Source: Bacillota bacterium
GTDB lineage: Bacteria > Bacillota > Bacilli > Paenibacillales > NBRC-103111
Assembly: GCA_023393235.1 (NCBI GenBank)
Contig: JAEWMH010000033.1
Span: forward strand, 1 to 20,045
Reading direction: 5' to 3'
DNA length: 20,045 nt
The notes beneath the pieces are model-generated. The model made no database searches and was not told the DNA's origin. It was given only the letters and a program-made list of their open reading frames with translations. Position numbers and translations under genes: made by a program. Each line of letters opens with the position of its first letter. Position 1 is the stretch's first letter. This document shows, one piece after another, positions 8,883 to 15,404 of the stretch.

Positions 8883-8911
8883 TTGACAACTATATCAATG
8901 ATGGATACAAT
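8883..8911 (+). promoter_or_regulatory. sigma-A promoter of the padR-DUF2812 operon
   Basis: A perfect TTGACA (8883-8888), a 17-base spacer and TACAAT (8906-8911) give a near-consensus vegetative promoter. Transcription should start near 8918, leaving a leader of about 30 bases before the GTG start at 8950. Confidence 0.85.
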
Positions 8912-8936
8912 GTTGTTATATCCATCATTGATATAG
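8890..8936. promoter_or_regulatory. long perfect inverted repeat over the padR promoter (probable PadR operator)
   Basis: The arms CTATATCAATGATGGATA (8890-8907) and TATCCATCATTGATATAG (8919-8936) are exact complements over 18 bases and are separated by 11. They cover the spacer, the -10 and the start site, and reach the GAGGAGG ribosome binding site (8936-8942). PadR repressors typically bind a palindrome overlapping their own promoter, so binding here would block RNA polymerase. The site is inferred from position and symmetry. Confidence 0.75.
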
Positions 8937-8949
8937 AGGAGGCGATCCA

Positions 8950-9285
8950 GTGGCCCGAACAAGTCCCTACGAATCCGGTGAGCTTACAGATAGTATCTTC
9001 CTGATCCTGTTGGCCACGCTGGAGCCCATACACGGCTATAAGATTATGCAGGTCATTCAGGATATGACCCTGGGCAGCGTGGAGATTGGTCCCGCCACCA
9101 TGTATACCACCTTGAAGAAGCTGAACCAGGCCAGGTGGATCATGGAAATCAGCGGAGACGACTCCAAAATCCTTTATCAGGTTACGGAAGAAGGGCGGAA
9201 TATCCTCCGGGAAAATTTCAACCGCAGAAAACAGATTATCGATATAGCAGACCAGCATTTTATTCAGAATTCGGGAGGGCGTTAA
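8950..9285 (+). CDS. PadR-family transcriptional regulator
   Basis: At 111 aa this is the size of the short PadR subgroup (a winged helix plus one C-terminal dimerisation helix). Typical features are the opening LTDSIFLILLATLEP, the HGYKIMQ turn, the recognition region GPATMYTTLKKL and the wing around YQVTEEG. It is a dimeric DNA-binding repressor, probably ligand- or membrane-signal-responsive. The GTG start at 8950 is supported by GAGGAGG with a 7-base gap. One base separates its stop from the next ATG, so the two genes form a coupled pair, as PadR/DUF2812 genes often do. The inverted repeat over its promoter suggests it represses its own operon. Identification is firm; the inducer is unknown. 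Confidence 0.93.
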   Translation: MARTSPYESGELTDSIFLILLATLEPIHGYKIMQVIQDMTLGSVEIGPATMYTTLKKLNQARWIMEISGDDSKILYQVTEEGRNILRENFNRRKQIIDIADQHFIQNSGGR

Positions 9286-9286
9286 A

Positions 9287-9814
9287 ATGGCTAAATACCG
9301 GTTATGCAACGGGCTGGCGATAGCGCCGGAGAAGGATATGAGGATGCTGAAGGAAATGAGCCGGAAAGGGTGGCATCTTGCCGGGTTATCCGGCTTGCTG
9401 TACCGCTTCGAGGAGGGGCAGCCGCAGGATTACGATTATGCATTGAATATGGAGAGACGCATCGGCCCCGATATGCTGTCCTTCTACGAGGCCAGCGGCT
9501 GGACGCCGGTGGTGGCCCAACACGGCTATCAGATTTTTAGAGCGGCAGCGGGCACCTCCCCCATTTTTAGCGATGCGGATTCCGAAATAGAAATTCTCCG
9601 CAGCAACAGGCGGCAGTCGGGCAAGTGGGCGCTTATCTTCACGGCTTTGCTGCTGGGCTGTTTATTCATGCTCAACCAGGCTGACCAAAGCTTCTACGTA
9701 GGGATGGCTTCCGGTGCAAGCCTTGTTCTGATGGTTTGTGTGATCTTTACGGTGTTTCCCTTTATCGGGTATACCCGGACCCTGCGCAAAAAACAAAGGA
9801 ACCGCCTCTTATAG
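9287..9814 (+). CDS. DUF2812 domain membrane protein
   Basis: This 175-aa protein has a soluble N-terminal DUF2812 region (about residues 1-85) with the characteristic EKDMRMLKEMSRKGWHL and a 'W-x-P-V-V-A-x-H-G-Y-Q-I-F' strand. Two predicted membrane helices follow at about 114-130 and 138-162, and the end is basic. DUF2812 proteins are regularly encoded next to PadR regulators and are thought to work with them, possibly as membrane-tethered partners or sensors; no biochemical activity is established to my knowledge. The GGGAGGG ribosome binding site overlaps the end of padR, and translation is probably coupled. The operon ends at a bidirectional hairpin. Confidence 0.88.
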   Translation: MAKYRLCNGLAIAPEKDMRMLKEMSRKGWHLAGLSGLLYRFEEGQPQDYDYALNMERRIGPDMLSFYEASGWTPVVAQHGYQIFRAAAGTSPIFSDADSEIEILRSNRRQSGKWALIFTALLLGCLFMLNQADQSFYVGMASGASLVLMVCVIFTVFPFIGYTRTLRKKQRNRLL

Positions 9815-9828
9815 GGGCTGCACGCAAA

Positions 9829-9866
9829 AAGCGGAGAGCCATGGCATGATCGCCTGCTCTCCGCTT
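9829..9866. terminator. bidirectional intrinsic terminator between convergent genes
   Basis: The perfect 11-base arms AAGCGGAGAGC (9829-9839) and GCTCTCCGCTT (9856-9866) are separated by 16 bases. On the plus strand CTTT follows; on the minus strand the arm runs into TTTTTGCG. It therefore serves both the DUF2812 gene and the minus-strand PhnA-like gene ending at 9881. Confidence 0.8.
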
Positions 9867-9880
9867 CTTTAGTTTCGCCT

Positions 9881-10225
9881 TTACAGAATCTTCTTCACAA
9901 ACTCCGACTTTAGCTTCATGGCCCCAAATCCCTCGATCTTGCAATCGATATTATGGTCCCCATCCACCAGCCGGATGTTTTTCACACGGGTTCCGATCTT
10001 CAGGACAGATGAGCTGCCCTTCACCTTCAGATCCTTGATGACCGTAACGGAGTCCCCGTCATTCAGGATGTTTCCATTGGCATCCTTCACGATCTTTATA
10101 TCGCCGCTGTCCTCAGCGCCCGATTCCAAGCTCCATTCATGGGCACACTCCGGGCAGATCAAAAGACTCCCGTCCTCGTATGTGTATTCTGAATGGCATT
10201 TTGGGCAATTCGGCAAGCTTGACAT
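9881..10225 (-). CDS. PhnA/YjdM-family zinc-ribbon protein
   Basis: This 114-aa protein has an N-terminal zinc ribbon with Cys7-x2-Cys10 and Cys24-x2-Cys27, followed by the PhnA/YjdM beta domain (GDIKIVKDANGNILNDGDSV and a KIEGFGAMKLKSEFVKK ending). Length and architecture match the family along its whole length. The family was first linked to alkylphosphonate use through the phn cluster of E. coli, but no phosphonate genes are present here and the actual function remains unclear. The best ribosome binding sequence, GAGGGAG, lies about 12 bases from the ATG, longer than usual. The gene lies about 60 bases after the SDR gene with no clear terminator, so it may be transcribed with it. Confidence 0.92.
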   Translation of the reverse strand: MSSLPNCPKCHSEYTYEDGSLLICPECAHEWSLESGAEDSGDIKIVKDANGNILNDGDSVTVIKDLKVKGSSSVLKIGTRVKNIRLVDGDHNIDCKIEGFGAMKLKSEFVKKIL

Positions 10226-10284
10226 GAACTATATGCACTCCCTCAGGTGTTATATGGTGTTGGCTTCTTATAGAACGGTTTGCT

Positions 10285-11010
10285 TTAGAACGGGTTGGTT
10301 GCGATAAAGGTAGCAGCCTTCACATACATCCGCTTGTGGATTTTCAGTTGGTCGATAATAAACTCCGCCACATCCTCCGGCTGAACGTATTTATCATCAT
10401 TATTTTCTTTAATCAGGCTCAGGTCCAAGGCCAGGTCCGTAGCAATGGTGCTGGGGGTTAACGCCGATACCCGGATATTGTTGCGGCGTACCTCCTGGGC
10501 GAGGGATTCCGTGAAGCCAATCACAGCGAATTTGGATGCGCTGTATGCACTGGAGGTGGCTGCGCCGTTTAACCCGTTGGTGGAGGAGATATTAATGATG
10601 TCTCCGCCGTTCTTGGCGATCAATTGCGGCAATACGGCACGGGTGACATAATAGGTGCCCATCAGATTGGTATCGATCATACCCTTCCACTCCGCCGGGT
10701 CCATCTCCAGCACCGTGCCGAAGGTGGCAATGCCCGCATTGTTGATCAGGATATCGGCCGGTCCCAGCTTTGCAGTTAAGGCTTCGACCGCTGCGTCCAC
10801 CTGCTCCTTGGACGAAATATCAATGGCCGCATAGGCGACTTTGACACCCAGCCCTTCGAGCTCTGCCGCTACTTCCTTCAGCGTCGCCTCGGTACGGGCC
10901 AGAAGCCCCACGTGTACACCTTCCTTGGCCAGGGCAATGGCGGTTGCCTTGCCGATGCCTCTTGCTCCTCCGGTTACAATTGCTACTTTGTCTTTAATCG
11001 ATTGTGCCAT
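10285..11010 (-). CDS. short-chain dehydrogenase/reductase, annotated in the family as 3-ketoacyl-ACP reductase
   Basis: This 241-aa classical SDR has the cofactor motif TGGARGIG (residues 13-20), NNAG (90-93), the catalytic tetrad Asn115, Ser142/143, Tyr156 and Lys160 (YSASK), and Arg39, which favours NADPH. It is cytosolic and usually tetrameric. It resembles the FabG-like 239-240-aa enzymes of Bacillales, but no fatty-acid synthesis genes are nearby, so it is probably a general NADPH-dependent carbonyl reductase rather than the housekeeping FabG. AGAGGAG precedes the ATG. A TATAAT promoter with an extended -10 lies just upstream. The family assignment is firm; the substrate is unknown. Confidence 0.93.
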   Translation of the reverse strand: MAQSIKDKVAIVTGGARGIGKATAIALAKEGVHVGLLARTEATLKEVAAELEGLGVKVAYAAIDISSKEQVDAAVEALTAKLGPADILINNAGIATFGTVLEMDPAEWKGMIDTNLMGTYYVTRAVLPQLIAKNGGDIINISSTNGLNGAATSSAYSASKFAVIGFTESLAQEVRRNNIRVSALTPSTIATDLALDLSLIKENNDDKYVQPEDVAEFIIDQLKIHKRMYVKAATFIATNPF

Positions 11011-11051
11011 GTAAGCAAGCTCCTCTCACTCCGAATTGAGATATCCCCCTG

Positions 11052-11080
11052 ATTATACCATTACCGGAGCGGGATGCCTA
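11052..11080 (-). promoter_or_regulatory. promoter of the SDR gene
   Basis: On the minus strand, TAGGCA (11075-11080), a 17-base spacer and TATAAT (11052-11057) preceded by TGG form an extended -10 promoter. The -35 overlaps the last codons of the upstream membrane protein gene. Confidence 0.6.
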
Positions 11081-11521
11081 AACCTCAACTACGTGCAGCT
11101 TGCTTTTCAACTCCGGATAGATACGGCCGTAAACCTTCCGCCGCAGCGCCGAATGAAACACGGCCAGCACCAGGGTTACCACGATGAGCGCGGCGGGCAC
11201 AAGATATAAGAGCGGATGATCCACAAAATATCCGAAAACATCATAGCCCCGGTTAATGTAGCGCCCGTAAATAAAGGCAGCTGCAATAACCAGCAATACA
11301 GGCAGGGCGAATAGACCGGACAGAATATTGACTCTCTTCATTTTCGTGTATGTAGATTGAAAACCATCCTCGCCAAGATACTGCTCCAGCAGCATCACCT
11401 GCTTATCGAAGGAATCACTCTTTTTCACCGGCAGTCCCTCATGCGAAATATGCTTGTGCAGCACATCCAGCTCCTGGCTGAATTCCAATGTCTGCAGAAC
11501 AGCTCTTCCCATATTCATCAT
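11078..11521 (-). CDS. small two-helix membrane protein, unknown function
   Basis: The 147-aa product has a hydrophilic N-terminal half (about residues 1-62, rich in Leu, His and Glu, probably helical), two membrane helices at about 65-86 and 104-124 separated by a short loop with YGRYINRGYDVFG, and a basic C-terminal tail. I do not recognise a named family. The start at 11521 is used because GGGAG lies six bases upstream. The longer frame from 11545 begins inside the leader, and further ATGs follow immediately. A consensus promoter is 80 bases upstream. The gene stands alone between promoters for its neighbours, so its regulation is probably independent. Confidence 0.75.
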   Translation of the reverse strand: MMNMGRAVLQTLEFSQELDVLHKHISHEGLPVKKSDSFDKQVMLLEQYLGEDGFQSTYTKMKRVNILSGLFALPVLLVIAAAFIYGRYINRGYDVFGYFVDHPLLYLVPAALIVVTLVLAVFHSALRRKVYGRIYPELKSKLHVVEV

Positions 11522-11598
11522 TGCACTCTCCCGTCTTATATACATTCCGGTGATATCGTCCGGCCTTTAGCCGCCCAATTCTCCGGTCTTAGTGATGT

Positions 11599-11627
11599 AT
11601 TATAAAGGGCAGAAATAAATGCGACAA
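11599..11627 (-). promoter_or_regulatory. sigma-A promoter of the small membrane protein gene
   Basis: On the minus strand, TTGTCG (11622-11627), a 17-base spacer and a perfect TATAAT (11599-11604) lie about 80 bases before the chosen ATG. Confidence 0.75.
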
Positions 11628-11679
11628 ATAAAAAAGCGATAAAAACTGGAAATTAGGACAGATGGATTAGTTTTTTCAA

Positions 11680-11713
11680 CAGCAAAAGGCCGCCCATAAA
11701 ACAGGCAGCCTTG
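11680..11713 (-). terminator. intrinsic terminator after the CPT-like kinase gene
   Basis: On the minus strand, AAGGCTGCCT (11703-11712) pairs with GGGCGGCCTT (11686-11695), including wobble pairs, and is followed by TTTTGC. It sits just after the stop codon at 11721. Confidence 0.7.
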
Positions 11714-11720
11714 TTTGAAT

Positions 11721-12293
11721 TTATCGTCTTGGAGTTGTTTCGAAATGCTCCCCTAATACTCGAAATGCCCGCCACTGTTCCTGCTTAATGAGCATGTTCT
11801 TGATCTGGAGTGCACACTCTTCAGTCGTATGAACGTGGGTGTTTACGGTCAGGTCGTAGGGAATATCTGCGTATGCATGGGCCAGCTGCCACCGGGATTG
11901 GCCGATGGTCCGGTCCCCCCGAAACACCTCGCGGCGCTCCAATTCCTCGATTGGGCATTCCACATGGACAAACAGCACCGGGTAACCGGCAAACACAGTG
12001 ACGTATTCGAATAACCAGTCATTCTTATCGGGCAGGTCCAGAATTACATCATCAATAATGATAGGAAGTCCCTTGTCGCTAAACAGTTGAGCTGTTTCAT
12101 GCATGATGCCCTGGGTAATCAGAAGCTGATTGTCCAGATCGTCGCGCAGGACCTGCTTGGGGGTCATATTCATAAAATCATCACAGCAAATATGGTAGAA
12201 CGGTTCGTCCAATTGGCTTTGCAGGACCTTAGTGAGTGTTGTCTTCCCTGCGCTTGATACACCGTTCAGCAAAATAATAATACCTTTTTCCAT
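11721..12293 (-). CDS. CPT-like P-loop kinase (chloramphenicol phosphotransferase family)
   Basis: This 190-aa cytosolic NTPase has the P-loop GVSSAGKTT (residues 11-19), an acidic CCDDF at 36-40 in the place of the CPT catalytic Asp, IIIDDV at 78-83, and the family block CPIEELERRE...GDRTIG (113-131), ending in a YDLTVNT strand. The founding member in Streptomyces venezuelae phosphorylates the 3-hydroxyl of chloramphenicol. Most relatives are uncharacterised, so the substrate here is unknown. GGAGG lies eight bases before the ATG and is part of a four-segment RNA switch with its own leader ORF. This kind of control is otherwise known mainly from ribosome-targeting antibiotic resistance genes, so resistance is a plausible role. 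A terminator follows. Confidence 0.85.
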   Translation of the reverse strand: MEKGIIILLNGVSSAGKTTLTKVLQSQLDEPFYHICCDDFMNMTPKQVLRDDLDNQLLITQGIMHETAQLFSDKGLPIIIDDVILDLPDKNDWLFEYVTVFAGYPVLFVHVECPIEELERREVFRGDRTIGQSRWQLAHAYADIPYDLTVNTHVHTTEECALQIKNMLIKQEQWRAFRVLGEHFETTPRR

Positions 12294-12301
12294 TTCTTAT
12301 T

Positions 12302-12362
12302 CCTCCTATATGGGAGGCAAAGGGTATTACCTTGGCCTCCTAAATTAATCCGTTAAGGAGGC
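12302..12362 (-). promoter_or_regulatory. four-segment translational attenuator controlling the CPT-like kinase
   Basis: In RNA order the segments are 1 = GCCTCCT (12362-12356), 2 = AGGAGGC (12341-12335), 3 = GCCTCC (12318-12313) and 4 = GGAGG (12306-12302, the kinase Shine-Dalgarno). Segments 1:2 pair over 7 bases, 3:4 over 5 bases with a 6-base loop (ribosome binding site hidden), and 2:3 over 6 bases. The 2:3 stem extends by AAGG/CCTT (12333-12330 with 12323-12320) after one mismatch. The 1:2 plus 3:4 fold is OFF and the 2:3 fold is ON. Segment 1 lies inside the leader ORF, so a ribosome halted there would switch the fold. The pairing is read directly; the regulatory outcome is inferred. 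Confidence 0.72.
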
Positions 12363-12380
12363 GTTCATCCAATTACACAT
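12345..12380 (-). CDS. leader peptide MCNWMNASLTD (11 aa) of the CPT-like kinase attenuator
   Basis: This is a complete short frame with an ATG at 12380, TAA at 12347-12345, and AGGAG (12394-12390) nine bases upstream of the ATG. Codons 7-9 (Ala-Ser-Leu) form attenuator segment 1, and the stop lies in the loop between segments 1 and 2. That is the geometry of erm and cat leader peptides. The Ala-Ser pair is notable because chloramphenicol and linezolid arrest ribosomes when Ala (less often Ser or Thr) is the penultimate residue of the nascent chain. It is too short to identify by homology; its support is position, ribosome binding site and pairing. Confidence 0.65.
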   Translation of the reverse strand: MCNWMNASLTD

Positions 12381-12427
12381 ACGACAATTCTCCTGTCATA
12401 AGAGGATGGGAAATCCAAAGCAATACC

Positions 12428-12456
12428 ATCATAAAGCCGGGTCCAGAGTTCCCCAA
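12428..12456 (-). promoter_or_regulatory. candidate promoter of the leader-kinase transcript
   Basis: On the minus strand, TTGGGG (12451-12456), a 17-base spacer and TATGAT (12428-12433) would start transcription about 25 bases before the leader ribosome binding site and about 130 bases before the kinase ATG. The -35 match is weak. No terminator is visible between here and the response regulator stop at 12544, so read-through is possible. Confidence 0.45.
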
Positions 12457-12543
12457 GTACATTTATCACAGTTTCCCAATACTCGGCGGGCGAGTTTTAT
12501 TTTAGCTGTTTTGTGCTTTGATGGAGGATGCAGGCCACACCCG

Positions 12544-14328
12544 TCACTGCACCAAACGCTCCTGGATGCTCTTCTCAACAGCAGCTTCACGGTCGCCGAC
12601 CTGCAACTTTAGATAAATCGAGGATATATAATTCCGCACGGTTCCTTCCGACAGATGCAGCTGCTGGGCGATTTGTTTGTTCCGCCGTCCTTCCGTCAGC
12701 CCCTTCAGCACCTCCAGCTCCCTCCCCGTCAAATCATACGGATTCAGAGGAGCTCCAGGCTGAGGTTCCGAAAACAGCTGTTGGGCCACCTCCTGCGAAA
12801 TTAAGGTCCCGCCCCCATGAACCAGGCGGATTGTCGCCGCAAGCTCTTTGGGATGAAGCGTCTTGAGCAGATAACCCTCCGCCCCCAGCCGCAGCGATTC
12901 CGCCGCGTAATGAATCTCCTCGAAGGTTGTAATGATGATCACCTTAATCTCCGGCCATTTCTCCTTGATCTGCTTGGTAGCCTCCAGCCCGTCCATCTCC
13001 GGCATATGGATATCCATCAGGACAATATCCGGGGGTTCCACAAGACACAGCTCCAGTGCCTGCCTGCCATTGGCGGCTGTGCGCAGCCGGAAGTCCCGCT
13101 CCTCGCCAAGCAGCAGCTTCAGGCTTTCGCGGACCAGCGGCTGGTCATCGGCCAGCACAATATCTATCCGCCGCTCCCCCTCCTGGTTCGGATTGGGGAG
13201 GATGCAGGTCACCAGTGTACCGTCATTTTCCTGTGAATCAATATAGAGCTTACCCTGCAGGGCGGCAAGCCGCTCCTTCATTCCGGTGAGTCCGAAGCCG
13301 TAGCGCAGCTGTGCGGTTCCTTTGCCATTGTCCTGAATCTGCAGCATAAGCTGGGCGGTATCATATTGCAGTACCACCCGGATGGCACTGGCCTGTCCAT
13401 GACGGCTGGCATTGGTAAGCGCCTCCTGAAGCGACCGGCACAGGGTATGCTTGGCCTGTTTCAATACCGCATAAGGCTCGCCCATAGTGCGGAACGACAG
13501 CGATACACCCGTACTCCCTTCGAATTGCTCTACAATTTGCATTAAGGCCCGGTCCAACGGCACCGACTCCTCCAGCGGGTCCATCTGATGAACCTGCCTC
13601 CTCACATCCTCCAGCCCCTTGCGGGCCAGCTCCAGCACATCCTCCAGCTTCTTCGTCCCTTCCTGTGCAGCTACATGCGGCCTCATGGTTTCCAATGCAA
13701 GAATCATCGAGGTATAGCTGTGTCCAATCGTATCATGGACCTCCCTTGCCATCCGGTAACGCTCCTCCAGCAGGGTCATGCGTTCAATCTGTGCCGAATA
13801 CTGCTCCAGAATGGCATACTGCTCGTTGACCAGCGCCAGCTTTTGCCGGATGCCATTAATCGAATTGGCACCCTTCTGCAATCCGTAACCGGCTGCATAT
13901 ACAAACAGCCCGTCCGATAGACTCTGCCAGATCTGCGGATGGGACACGGCTGCCTGCACCCCTGTTCCGGCACTGAAGCTGAACAGCAGCAGCGTAAGCG
14001 GAAGCAGCACCCCATGCGCCCTTCCCCGGATATGAAAAGCAAGCATCAGCACGGCAGGCAAAAACAGCCTGGTTAGCCCGTACTCATGCGCCAGTCCAAT
14101 AGACAGTCCGCCTGCAAGCACAAACTCCATCACCAAATAACGCCGCTTGAAATCCTTCCCTGCCATTGCGGGAATCAGACCGCTCAGCAGCACCGCCGGC
14201 AGCACCAGCAGGAGCGGAAAATCCGGCTTGTCCCGGTACATCAATATGATAACCGCCGTGCTCCACAAGAGGCGGAGCAGCAAAACGGATATGTCCTGCC
14301 AAGCCCACCGGACAACGTTGGTTCGCAT
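12544..14328 (-). CDS. fused DesK/NarL-type sensor histidine kinase and LuxR-type response regulator
   Basis: This 594-aa protein starts with several membrane helices (about residues 12-150), then a HisKA_3 dimerisation box with REVHDT (His198), and an ATPase domain with EALTNASRHG (Asn306) and DNGKG (333-337). After the kinase end (ILPNPNQEGE, about 376-385) comes a receiver with Asp394/395, phospho-acceptor Asp439 and Lys489, then a LuxR-type helix-turn-helix (about 530-585). Kinase and regulator of this class are normally two adjacent genes. Here they are one frame, and the junction holds an AGGAGGGGG stretch that looks like a leftover ribosome binding site and a possible frameshift spot. 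It is divergent from an ABC exporter, its probable target, as with LnrJK-type systems. Only a weak GGAG precedes the ATG. Confidence 0.88.
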   Translation of the reverse strand: MRTNVVRWAWQDISVLLLRLLWSTAVIILMYRDKPDFPLLLVLPAVLLSGLIPAMAGKDFKRRYLVMEFVLAGGLSIGLAHEYGLTRLFLPAVLMLAFHIRGRAHGVLLPLTLLLFSFSAGTGVQAAVSHPQIWQSLSDGLFVYAAGYGLQKGANSINGIRQKLALVNEQYAILEQYSAQIERMTLLEERYRMAREVHDTIGHSYTSMILALETMRPHVAAQEGTKKLEDVLELARKGLEDVRRQVHQMDPLEESVPLDRALMQIVEQFEGSTGVSLSFRTMGEPYAVLKQAKHTLCRSLQEALTNASRHGQASAIRVVLQYDTAQLMLQIQDNGKGTAQLRYGFGLTGMKERLAALQGKLYIDSQENDGTLVTCILPNPNQEGERRIDIVLADDQPLVRESLKLLLGEERDFRLRTAANGRQALELCLVEPPDIVLMDIHMPEMDGLEATKQIKEKWPEIKVIIITTFEEIHYAAESLRLGAEGYLLKTLHPKELAATIRLVHGGGTLISQEVAQQLFSEPQPGAPLNPYDLTGRELEVLKGLTEGRRNKQIAQQLHLSEGTVRNYISSIYLKLQVGDREAAVEKSIQERLVQ

Positions 14329-14492
14329 CGTCTAGCAACTCCAATTCTGCTGTTGTATTGTCACACCCATTCCATGACATGCCGTAACTGTTCAAAATGA
14401 CAGCCTGCTTGCTAGATTAGGGCAGAGGGATATGCCTAAGCAATACGCAGATTATATCCTACTACAATCATTTGGAAAAGGGAGGGATTGCA

Positions 14493-15404
14493 GTGCCGCT
14501 GCTTCAAATACGGGATCTGACCAAGGTTATTGGCCGCAGGATTCTCGTAGATCATGTCTCATTGGAAATGGAAAAGGGAGAAATTATGGGACTGCTCGGT
14601 CCCAACGGCGCCGGCAAAACAACGACGATCCGCATGATCGTCGGTCTGATGGCCAAAACGGAGGGTCAGGTGATCATCGACGGGCTCGACACCCGGCAGC
14701 AGTTTGCCGCGGCCATGGGAAAGGTGGGCGTTATTGTGGAACAGCCGGATTTATACCCTTATCTGTCCGGCTATGACAATCTTACACTTTTCTCCAGAAT
14801 GAGTCCGGGTGTGACGGCCGAGCGGCTGCAGGAGGTTGTTGCCCTTGTAAGCCTTGAGCAGAGCATCTCGGCTAAGGTCAGCACCTACTCACTTGGCATG
14901 CGGCAGCGTCTTGGCCTGGCAGTGGCCTTGATGCATAAGCCAAACCTCTTGATTCTGGACGAACCGACCAACGGGCTGGATCCGGCGGGAATCCGGGAGC
15001 TGCGGGAGCACCTGCGGAAGCTGGCGCACAAGGAAAACGTCGGTATTCTTATTTCCAGCCATCTGATGTTCGAAATGGAGCTGATGTGCGACCGGGTCGC
15101 GGTGCTCCAGCAAGGCAGGCTGATTGGTGTTCACCGGCTGGCAGAGCTGGTGCAGGAGGATCAGATGCTGGTGCAGTTTGAGGTAGACAGGCCGGATCTG
15201 GCGGTGCAGGTGCTGCAAGCCATCCTGTCAGGTGCGGAAATTACAGCGGATCACAAGCAGCTCCGCGTCCGGCTGCCCCAAAACCGGATTCCCGAAATCA
15301 ACCGCAAGCTATTGGATGCGGGCATTAATGTCTACGGGGTTCACACCGTGAAGCGGACCCTGGAGGACAAATACCTGGAGATTACAGGAGGGCAAGGACA
15401 TTGA
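14493..15404 (+). CDS. ABC-2 type exporter ATP-binding protein (BcrA/LnrL-like)
   Basis: This 303-aa nucleotide-binding subunit has Walker A GPNGAGKT (36-43), Q-loop Gln84, signature YSLGMRQ (132-138), Walker B LLILDEPTNGLDP (152-164) and the switch His190. Its C-terminal extension of about 90 aa is usual for drug and bacteriocin exporters. It is cytosolic and powers the permease encoded next. The GTG start at 14493 is chosen because GGGAGGG is six bases upstream; an in-frame TTG at 14472 has no ribosome binding site. The gene is divergent from the fused two-component protein, which probably controls it. Its stop overlaps the permease start (TTGA). A role in expelling a peptide or polyene-type antimicrobial, or in envelope stress, is likely, but the substrate cannot be read from the sequence. 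Confidence 0.92.
   Translation: MPLLQIRDLTKVIGRRILVDHVSLEMEKGEIMGLLGPNGAGKTTTIRMIVGLMAKTEGQVIIDGLDTRQQFAAAMGKVGVIVEQPDLYPYLSGYDNLTLFSRMSPGVTAERLQEVVALVSLEQSISAKVSTYSLGMRQRLGLAVALMHKPNLLILDEPTNGLDPAGIRELREHLRKLAHKENVGILISSHLMFEMELMCDRVAVLQQGRLIGVHRLAELVQEDQMLVQFEVDRPDLAVQVLQAILSGAEITADHKQLRVRLPQNRIPEINRKLLDAGINVYGVHTVKRTLEDKYLEITGGQGH

Noticed and set aside
9881..10225. Phosphonate-use gene cluster suggested by the PhnA name
   Set aside because: No C-P lyase or phosphonate transporter genes are near. The name is historical and does not support that pathway here.
12294..12400. T-box or metabolite riboswitch upstream of the CPT-like kinase
   Set aside because: There is no T-box sequence, no Stem I-like element and no terminator with a T-run. 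The leader is short and contains a translated ORF with alternative pairing, which fits translational attenuation better.
14329..14492. Palindromic CTGT/ACAG element and candidate promoters between the fused kinase and the ABC genes
   Set aside because: The arms are only four bases and no convincing -35/-10 pair was found in either direction, so no site is annotated.
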